Source: Acephala macrosclerotiorum
Lineage: Eukaryota; Ascomycota; Leotiomycetes; Helotiales; Mollisiaceae
Direction: 5' to 3'
DNA: 64,000 nucleotides
Assembly: GCA_014904845.1 (NCBI GenBank)
Contig: MU119379.1
Coordinates: forward strand, 52,105-116,104
Below, piece by piece: positions 56,018-64,000 of the stretch; the stretch's first letter is position 1; every line of letters starts with the position of its first letter. A model generated the notes under the pieces. The model saw only the letters and a program-made list of their open reading frames with translations. It did not search any database and had not been told where the DNA came from. A program made the position numbers and the translations under genes.

Positions 56018-56436
56018 ACTTATCTTACCTGGACCGTCTGACATGTTTCCTTGGCAGATTCCATCCTCTTTGACGATCGAAGGAGAATAGTCACGTGTGT
56101 CGTGCCTTCGGAAAAATAAACTCGCGATCGTGCACTTTCTTCACTGCACTCTCCCCCTAGATCCGTCATAATATTATCTCCAATTGAAGGTAATCAGCCA
56201 ATCGTCGAAGTATCGTTCATTTTGCTATCTCAGTGATGCTACAATCTGCCTAAGCAATTACTAAAAAATCGCCCCGTAGCCGACGAGTACGTAACCTTAG
56301 TGCGCCCTTGCCAGATGGTGTTTCAAATCAGGCGACAACATCAAGACCTCTTTCAACATCGCCAGCAACTGCATTTCATCGTTATCGATCCATATAGCAT
56401 CGCATAACTCAAAGCTAAAACTATCCAGTTTTCAAG
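56018..56436. other. Intergenic region upstream of the LysM gene
   Basis: No gene recognised; promoter of the LysM protein. Confidence 0.4.
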
Positions 56437-57023
56437 ATGAGCCGCTGGTCCCAGGAGGACTCGGACGAGGGTCGCTTGGCGGAAGGCATGCAACGTGTTG
56501 GCTATGATGCCGATACCCAAACATACAGCTACCAGGACCAAGACGGCAGCCACTGGGAAGGAGATCCGGGTGCGAGATACGGAGTCCTTCACCGAAGTAA
56601 GCAGCTCCAACTCAAACAGATGCAATCAAAATTAACAGCACTGTCTAGGCGGCAGCGGCTATCAGCCCATGACAATAGCCAACGTAGGTGTCATTCTATC
56701 ATCATGAGATTAGCACTAATAGCAACAAGGAGGAAGCCATACGCAAAGGTGATCGTGAGGCCTGGCGATATATGCTACCATTCTTCTTGCTCGTTTCGGT
56801 CGTCCTCTTCGCTCTGTTTCGCTTCCTTGGATCTGCCGCCGTGCCAACGCCATTTATCTGTGCCAACGATTCCGTTCGATACTTGGTTAAACCTGGAGAC
56901 TCGTGCTGGGACATTGCAAATGACCGCGGTGCGACCGTGGCAGATCTGATGAGGCTTAACCAAGGCATGGACTGTACCTTGCTGAAGGCTGGCAGAGACA
57001 TTTGCGCGCCAGTCAGCGAGTAG
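56437..57023 (+). CDS. Membrane-anchored protein with one C-terminal LysM domain
   Basis: Exons 56,437-56,596, 56,649-56,683 and 56,730-57,023 encode 162 residues, in phase. The introns are very short (52 and 46 bp), the second with a CACTAAT branch point. The N-terminal 79 residues are hydrophilic and acidic (SRWSQEDSDEGRLAEGMQRV). Residues 80-98 (MLPFFLLVSVVLFALFRFLG) are one membrane segment. A LysM domain follows at about residues 108-160: VRYLVKPGDSCWDIANDRGA, then LMRLNQGMDCTLLKAGRDIC. LysM domains bind chitin-type glycans or peptidoglycan, so the domain should face the lumen or cell wall. Most fungal LysM effectors have a cleaved signal peptide; this one has a type II anchor instead. 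The gene is intact and lies between two Clr5 paralogues. Confidence 0.85.
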
Positions 57024-57461
57024 CGATTGGGGACGTGAGGTATACATCATGTTGTGATTATAGTGAACGAAAAAAAGAACGGCAGGCAAAATCTTCTTCG
57101 GGATCCAGAATGGAAATAACATGATGCGATTACTGTGAAGCAGCAGGTTGCGGCCTTCAAATCTCTATACATAGTGGCCTGAGGTTTCTATTTGGAATTG
57201 CACTTTTGAATTTGCGCCTTGTCGTAGTGGCGTTTTGCGATGCCACGATATGAAAATACACTTTTGTTGTTTGCCTCAGAGTGGTTCGCTTCCTTCCGCA
57301 CCAAGACATCCCCAGCCTTACGACTATATATCTGAACATAAACCCCCTCTCTCCCCAGATCAGATATGTTAAAATCTCTTGATTGAAAAGGGGTCTGGTT
57401 TATAGAAGTCCTCCTGTTTTGTCTTCCGTGGCATTTACCTTCACGCTTTTGCCACCTTATC
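57024..57461. other. Intergenic region
   Basis: Between the LysM gene and the second Clr5 gene; no gene recognised. Confidence 0.4.
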
Positions 57462-59338
57462 ATGGATCCTCTTTCAGTCCCGTCGACAGCTCTGCGAAGC
57501 CAAAAGGGAAAGACTGTTGCGCGAAATGATGCAAAATGGGATTCGCTGAAGGATGAGATCAAGCGTATGTACATGGTGGAAAACGCCACCCTTGCACAAA
57601 CAATGTTGCTCGTTCACCAGCTTTATGGATTTCAGGCGTCGTAAGTAATTTACGTGTTGCTCTTCGGCTGGAAACTTACTAGAGTCTATGTTTAGGGAAC
57701 GCAAATGGAAATCCAAACTCAAAGAGTGGGGTTTCGATAAGAACTTGACCATGGCTGAGATGAAGATAGCCGTTGCGAAGGCAGAAAAGAGGTATACAGA
57801 AGATGGCAAAGATACTGTGTTCTTTCACCGTGGGGATTTCATCCCTCCGGCGAAGGTCCAGAATTGGAAAAGGAGGATAATGATGACTGCCTCAAGTCCA
57901 TTAAATCCGAACGCTAGTGAGTATTTGCCTCGTGTCTGGCCAATCTCCTAATCTGACCTTGCCATAGAAACGCCCGTAACGATTGCATATTTCACACCAG
58001 TCTCATGTGTAACCCCAATTTCTCCGGTAAGAGAATTGATCGAGGCCCATCAAGTCTCGCATGGGCTTCCCGTTGCTCCGGTGAGAGAATTGATCGAAAT
58101 CGATGAATCGTCGGCCCTCGGATCAACTCAGCTAGAGATAGACCATATTAGCAACGAGTACAGACCAGTACAAGCAGCGTTACTTGACGAGAACACTTTT
58201 CTATCCCAGTATTTCCGTGGGCGAGCGTCGTTCACGTCACCGAGCTCGTTCCTAAGATGTTTTATGATCAGCAGAGGCAAGTCTCCTGCAGCAGCATGCA
58301 TATCTCTTCATTGACTGACCGCGAGGTGAAGTCACAAGCTCCGCCATCTCTCGCGAATCATGGGCTCCCTTCTGCCTCTCCCCAGGTATTCATCCGGCGA
58401 ACGTTGAAGCGGGTTTTCAGTATTGTTGTCTTCGAGTCGAACGGCATGGTATGATTTTCCGATTCCGTCCCAAGTTTATTTCTGGCATGTTCGCGAGTAA
58501 CAACCTCGATGAATACATGATGGAACTCTATGAGATATTGTTGGACAGCTTCCAATTCGCCCAATTCTCCAGTGGGCTAGGGCCATTCGAAGACCGAGGC
58601 CCAGTAGCTTTGACAGATCAATTGGGCCAAGCTCTAGTCAAAAATCACGATTTACCAAACGCTGTGGTTCTTGCAACCATATTAGACAGAGCTTTAAAAG
58701 CTGGAACACAGGTCGACGAACTGCCATTTCAAGACTATGTTCTTGACCGCTGGCATCAAGACCAGGCGTCCTACGAAGCCTCTATGCCGTTTTCAGCGGG
58801 CGTGCAATTGTGTGGGGACGGCAGCGATGGAGCTCTCAGCAATCTCGCCAATACTACCAGAAAGTTACTCCTGAATTATTACCAACAAGAACCTGGATCA
58901 GGATCTTTCCAAAATGATATCCTGGATACAGCGCAGCAGGCCGCAAGGTCAGGAGAATTTGAAAGAGCTCATCATATTTCCAGTGTTCTTCTCACCCTCA
59001 CTCCTACCTTTCTGGCTCACGTCATGGATCCCCTGTCCCTTGCAGAAATGCACCTCGCTATTTCCAAGTGCTACGAGGGCAGACTTTCTGGGAATGGTTG
59101 TGGGGCATGCATCTCACTGTCTGCAAGGCACAATTATCCATCATCTTGTTGGCCATGCACTTCTGCCATGCAGGAGTGTATCCGACAAATCGAACATATG
59201 AGGACGGACCAAGCGTTCATATTCCCTCTGGAGGTTCAATCCGCTTACGTTTCAGCTAGGACGCAGCTTCTTCTTGAGCTCGATCCACTCTCTGGAAGCC
59301 TGGATCGTCTTTCCCTGCCTAAGGAGTCGAGCAAGTAG
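57462..59338 (+). CDS. Clr5-domain protein (second copy), 3' structure uncertain
   Basis: Exons 57,462-57,640, 57,696-57,916 and 57,968 onward are clear. Residues about 22-85 form the Clr5 domain (DSLKDEIKRMYMVENATLAQ, HQLYGFQAS, then ERKWKSKLKEWGFDKNLTMA across an intron at the same place as in the first copy). A repeated VRELIE occurs in the middle (about 58,029 and 58,084). The third exon's frame closes at 58,314 unless a further intron is removed; a GCAAGT donor at 58,274 with CTGACC and GAG near 58,320 is possible (GC-AG type). The long last frame (58,451-59,338) holds GPVALTDQLGQALVKNHDLP, matching the first copy. Either two more introns or frameshifts lie at 58,270-58,500, so I cannot say that it is intact. 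Confidence 0.6.
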
Positions 59339-61579
59339 GGGCAAGTTTGCGGCTATCGGCAGCGATGGACATTGATCATAAAGTCGGACAACTCAGAAAT
59401 GAAGGGCTGGAATCCGGGTTTCCTTGGTACCACGCATAAAGTCTCATGATCTCAAGGGCATATCGCATTGATTTTAGAGAAAGCTTTTTTTTATAGCAAA
59501 CCTGTTGCATATTGCATCACTATCATGAAATTTCTTTGCGTATCACAGGGCTTGTTGAGGGACTAAGTGTTGAAAACACAGTATTTATAGTTCATTTTGC
59601 AATCGATTATATGACCCTCCTATTTGCAACTTTGGCAACCTATCTTGGAAGGGGAAGAGTCATGTGAGGCTGTCTCCGACTCACCCCTAGGCGCTTGTTT
59701 CTGGGTCGATCGAATCTAAAGTTACCACTATAATCTGTGTCGAAACTGGACTTCACCAAAATTTATTTCCGTCTTTGGACCTGAGCAGCCGCTGCTCTAA
59801 CCTGAGCTGCGGTCCGAGAGTCAGCTGGATCATGTTCAGGGGATCCTCTTTTGACCCCCTCGCGAATCGGTTGCAGTTTCCCTAACGTCTATTCTCAAAT
59901 GTTGCTAATGCCTGCTGCCCTAAACGCAGCCATCTCTTTCAATCTATCAAGGAGTCGATTCTGGCTCCCATGTCCACTTTGAGGATGCCGCACAAAGGCG
60001 AGTTTGGATCCCTGTCAGCAAGAGCCGCACGAAATGACGTCCGAGCCTCCCACTTGCCGTCACAAATTCAACTTCGTCGTATACGAACACATAGCCTCAA
60101 TTTGCTAAGCACTTATTCAACTTCTCTCTGCCACAAAACGTAATACTCGAATACACATGATACTACTCCGTAATGACCGGCGATAGATGCTTTTATATAG
60201 TTGCAAGAGTCCGAAAGAACGATAGTACAAATCTTAAGAGGTGCTAATGTCTAGCGCTCCTTACAAGTATGTTACTATTGCATTCGAGACGAAATTCAAT
60301 TATTTTAGTAGCAAGGTTGTGCCAGGGAATAGGAATGTATCGTCCAGTGCCTTCTTAGGCAAGGTATCACTCATGCAAGACCAGGTAATATCGGCTTGGT
60401 AATCTAGTTGCATCGAGGGTTATAGTAGTTGGTGTGCTTAATAGGCATGGTGAGACTCGTGCAAATGCGAAATCACATCAGGAGAAGATCTATACCAAAG
60501 CTCCGTCTGGACGAGGAGCAAAACTTTTTATGCAAGCAAGGCAAGGCAGAATCATCTTGGCGGTAGAGTTACTTGATGGAAAGTTTTATGGTTGCCAGTG
60601 CGCCTGTTAGCTATTGTGAGATTCATATAACAGCGAGACTAAACTAAGGGAAGGTTTACGGCTAGGTTTAGCAGGAGAGTCACGCAAGTAATACGAATCA
60701 GAGCTATCTCGGCGGCAAGCTGCGCTAGTGGAGGGACCTCGGAATTGGCGTAGCTTTTAAGCATTTGAAATTCATGCGTGGACGAAGTTACGCCCGGAAA
60801 AGATGACGAGTTTGGTTTGCTGACATAGCTGGGAGATTCATACAGCGCAAGGCTAGTACTACGACTGGCGTGATTCATCCAGTGACGGAGTTGCGACGAA
60901 GGATGGGTTTGCATCAAGGTTCACTCCTAAATACTGGAAAATCCAAAACATGGCAAGGCAAAATCACGTCGGTGGCAAAGTCGCATTGATCGGTAGGGTT
61001 TAGGTATACGACCACTGACTTGATTCCTAAGCATCTTGAGACTGATGCAAAATGGATGATATCGCGGAAGAGTATGCTATTCTGGACGCATCTCCCGGGC
61101 TTTCATGCTCGCTGGTTTAGTGTTCATAGATGTGTTCGTGGCGCAACTTCAATACTTAACGCAGGTAGGAGGGAAATAAGTGCTTCGGTTCGGGATTTGA
61201 CTATGACCAAAGTCAAACCTCGGACGACGAAGAAGTCCAAAAATTGTGTCAACTCCCGGCGTCGCTATAAGTCATGGCAGTGTGGTGTAACACGACAAGG
61301 TTGGTGAAAAATAACGCAGATGGCCGGGGCCGCAACGGCGGCGCGTTATATCATTTTGAATCGGCCATTTCCCTCCGTGCCCACGGCTTCCCACGTTTGT
61401 TCCACAGTAAGTCGGATTGTATGGGAAGCGTGGCGCACTTCTGCCGGTTGCACAAATGACGATGAGCAATTGAAGAACTATTGGTAAAGGGTAAAAGAAA
61501 CGAGTATACATTCTCCAAGCTATTGCCTATGGCTGAACTCTGTCTATTCTACTTCAAAGTATGTGTCTCCGGAATCAAG
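59339..61579. other. Region without recognised gene, with a degenerate repeat
   Basis: 2.2 kb without a convincing reading frame. From about 60,370 to 61,070 an old, irregular repeat recurs (listed separately). Open frames at 60,639-60,917 (minus) and 61,020-61,307 (plus) run through it and carry no features. Confidence 0.4.
60370..61070. repeat. Degenerate repeat array, units of roughly 80 bp
   Basis: Related segments near 60,374, 60,462, 60,540, 60,683, 60,952 and 61,045 share a pattern GCAAGGC-AAATCA-CTCGGCGGCAAAGTTGC with many substitutions; for example GGCAAGGCAGAATCATC at 60,540 and GGCAAGGCAAAATCACGTC at 60,952. Spacing is irregular (about 80, 80, 140, 270, 95). It looks like a minisatellite or ancient tandem duplication. 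Confidence 0.4.
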
Positions 61580-62698
61580 TCAATTGTACCTTTCTCGTCC
61601 GCCTGCCAGATATTCCTTGCTGAATGGATAATCCGAATAACCCACCGCTGACTCGTAGACATAAAAGGTTTGTCTGTTATACGCATTGAGCTCCAGATCC
61701 TCCCTAATCCTATAAACGAGATCCGGATTTGAAATAAAATGCCGGCCAAATATGACCATGATGTCCTTGTCCGGATACTTGTCATCCACGAGTTTCTGTC
61801 CTTCCTGCGGCGTATACCCGCCAACAATAAGGAGAGGTCCATTCCAGAGATTGTATGCAAAATCTAGTCAGTCGTGGCCATCGTAGTCTACGTTGTTGGA
61901 CATTTGTGACTCCACGAGGTGAAGATATGCGAGATCTGACTGGCTGGCTTTGTTGATGACATCCGTAAATTGCGGGATCGGATCCTCCATTCTCATGCCC
62001 TGGAACGTACTCCAGGGACTCAGGCGGAGCCCGACACGTTTTGGACCGATGGCATTGACAACAGACTTGATCACGTCGTTGAGAAGACGAGACCTGTTCT
62101 CCACACTTCCGCCGTACTCGTCGTGACGTTTATTGCTGACATCTTGAATGAATTGGTCGAGGAGGTAGCCGTTGGCACCGTGGATTTCGACGCCGTCAAA
62201 TCCCGCCCGGATGGCGTTCCTCGAAGCGTCTACAAAATCCTGGACCGTCTGTTTGATCTCCTCGATGGTCATAGCTTGTGGCACCGCGGCGCCTTCTTCG
62301 ATCGGAATGGCACTAGGTGCTACGATGGCGACGCCCTCCTTTTGGGCCACTTCGACATCCGCAGCACGGCCCATCGCGAATAGCTGACAGAATATGAAGC
62401 ATCCTTTGCTATGGACTTCGTCGGTGATGGTTCTCCAGGCAGCGATTTGGTCTTCGGGCCAAAATCCTGGTGCGTTGGTGAAGCCGCCACAGGTTGCCGA
62501 TATGAAAGTTCCCTCGGTGATGATCAAGGTGCCGGGCACAGCGGATCTTTGGCTGTAGTACCCGTATTCCTTCATCAAGGGTGTCGGTACTCGGTCGGCA
62601 GTCGCCCGGAAGCGAGTGAGTGGAGCCATCCCGATGCGATGCCTCGCTTCCACATCGCCTATCTTAAGGGGCTTGAAAAGACGCGATTGAGGAGGCAT
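61580..62698 (-). pseudogene. Old yellow enzyme (FMN-dependent ene-reductase) with one in-frame TGA
   Basis: From ATG 62,698 (PPQSRLFKPLKIGDVEARHR) the frame runs 276 codons to a TGA at 61,868-61,870. It then continues in the same frame for 95 codons that are plainly the end of the same enzyme (LDFAYNLWNGPLLIVGGYTP, IMVIFGRHFISNPDLVYRI). The FMN/substrate motif is HGANGYLLDQF with His173, Asn176 and Tyr178, followed by NKRHDEYGGSVENRSR. Old yellow enzymes reduce alpha,beta-unsaturated carbonyls with NADPH; full length would be about 372 residues, as usual. Without the last 95 residues the barrel and part of the FMN phosphate site are missing. The stop is in the context TGA CTA G, so readthrough is a serious alternative to a pseudogene. 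A 28-base intron over it is too short. Confidence 0.85.
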
Positions 62699-63039
62699 GG
62701 TCAAAGAGAACGAGTATGGCAGAAGGATGAAATCTCGCTGCTTGGACTGCGAGATATCCAAGTATTTATACTCGCCGTTCCATGGAAGGCCTACCACAGC
62801 CATTGGATGAACGTGATGCCCCTTCAAGAATTTTCTAACCAATTAGGGCAGAGAGATACTTCCCAAAAGGGAACAGAGATACTTCCGATTACGGAAAGCG
62901 CCAATGAACTTTACTTACGATTTCCGGGCATGGCCCTGCGTGTTTGGCCAGTCAACACTCCGCTCGACGAGGAAGACCCGCCAATTTCTGCGCTAAGATC
63001 CGCGTTATCGCTGCAGTCAGCAGCGGATTACAAATAGGA
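62699..63039. promoter_or_regulatory. Upstream region of the old yellow enzyme gene
   Basis: The minus-strand frame stays open to 62,842, but the family start is at 62,698. A plus-strand frame antisense to the enzyme runs to 63,037 and is a shadow. AT content rises sharply at about 63,040. Confidence 0.4.
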
Positions 63040-64000
63040 AAAGCGTATTGTTATAAAGTTCAAACGATAAATCGCAGAAAAGATTTAAACTATAATTGTT
63101 CTAATTATATAATTAAGTAAATGGCTCATCAAATATCGATTTTTTTTATTTTTGAAAGTTTAAAAAAGTTTAATTAAATTTATAATATTTTAAAAATTAT
63201 TATTTTTAATTATAATTAAATAATAATATTGAATATTATAAAAAAAAAGAATTAAATAATTTATTTAATTTAAATATAAAGATTTTATAATGTATAAATA
63301 ATAATATTATAATAATAATAAAAAATTTAATTTAATTAAAAAATATTATTATAAATTATATAATTTATAATATATAATTAAATTAATATTTAAAATATTA
63401 ATATATAAAAAAAAGACTTTTTATAATAAAATTAAAAATTTAAAATAAAAAATATTTTAAATATATTAAAAAAATTATAATACGTTATTAAATATTATTA
63501 AATTATAAAATTTTAATATTATATAAATATTTAAAAATTCGATTAAATAATTAATTAAATTATTATATTTATTATTTAATTAAAATATTATTATATAATT
63601 TAAAAATAAAATAAAATATAAATATAATAAAATAAAATAAAATAAATTATTTAATTTTAAATTAAAGTTTTTTAATAAAAAACAAATTAAAAAATTTATT
63701 TTATATATAAAAAATTTTTATATAAAAAAATTATATTAATAATTTATTTTAAAAATATATTTAAAAAATATATAAAATTTTTTTTAAATAAATATAATAT
63801 TTATTAAAAATTTATAAAAAATTTTATTTTTTTTATTTTTATAAATAAAATATTAAAAATTAATAATATTTATTAATAATAATAAATATTATAAATAAAT
63901 AAAAAATAAATTTAATTTATATTATTTTAAAATATATTATTATTTATTTAAATATTTTTTTAAAATTAATATTATTTTTAATAATAATTAAATTAATTAT
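63040..64000. repeat. AT-saturated block at the right edge, almost free of G and C
   Basis: From about 63,180 on only a dozen or so G or C bases remain in more than 800. All frames are closed and no repeat structure can be read. It is presumably RIP-degraded transposon sequence continuing beyond the window, or a low-complexity AT isochore. Confidence 0.7.

Noticed and set aside
61863..61890. A 28-base GT...AG segment (GTAGACTACG to GACTGACTAG) that would remove the TGA from the old yellow enzyme gene
   Set aside because: Far below the minimum intron length in fungi, and it would shift the frame of the downstream part.
1..64000. CRISPR arrays, bacterial operons or prophage features
   Set aside because: No regularly spaced repeats; genes have spliceosomal introns and fungal families throughout, so the DNA is eukaryotic.

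Overview
This looks like nuclear DNA of a filamentous ascomycete (Pezizomycotina; a leotiomycete-type genome is my guess, not shown). The evidence is short GT-AG introns of about 46-100 bp with CTGAC/CTAAC/CTAAT branch points, fungus-specific families (Zn2Cys6 regulator, Clr5-domain proteins, TAM-type methyltransferase, DUF7702-like membrane protein, DyP peroxidase), and AT-saturated blocks of the kind made by repeat-induced point mutation (RIP).

Layout. 1-12,030 is transposon-battered. It holds the end of a piggyBac-type transposase, a frameshifted NUDIX gene, and a complete pogo/Fot1-type element (TIRs, TA duplication, DD35D transposase with five in-frame stops) sitting inside a minus-strand gene. 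Next come a Myb-like gene and a C2H2 zinc-finger gene that is split by an AT-saturated LTR retrotransposon at 6,804-11,087. 12,031-18,956 holds one intact 718-residue membrane protein, a 260-bp MITE and mostly unrecognised sequence. 18,935-28,640 is a graveyard of metabolic genes (aldehyde dehydrogenase, Asp/Glu-racemase-like, Dabb protein, salicylate-hydroxylase-like monooxygenase, SAM methyltransferase), nearly all broken by frameshifts, around a Zn2Cys6 regulator that still looks intact. A complete DyP-type peroxidase follows (29,585-31,549).

33,711-38,678 is a single-exon gene for a 1,655-residue coiled-coil protein. After a broken DUF7702-like gene there is a divergent pair of paralogues of unknown function (42,160-43,464 minus; 44,051-45,471 plus), a 991-residue protein with an HETAH zinc-protease-type motif (46,530-49,931 minus), and the essential splicing factor Prp1/PRP6 (50,334-53,264 minus). 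53,897-59,338 carries two Clr5-domain paralogues, the first decayed, with a small membrane-anchored LysM protein between them. An old yellow enzyme gene (61,580-62,698 minus) is interrupted by one in-frame TGA in the TGA CTA G context known for stop-codon readthrough. From about 63,040 the window runs into a second, almost G/C-free AT block.

Two kinds of decay can be told apart. Repeats (pogo element, LTR element) carry mostly C:G to T:A transitions, the RIP signature. The metabolic genes at 18.9-28.6 kb, the NUDIX gene, the DUF7702-like gene and the first Clr5 gene are broken mainly by small indels. Exon coordinates were derived by hand from splice signals and reading phase; family assignments rest on motif recognition, not on searches.
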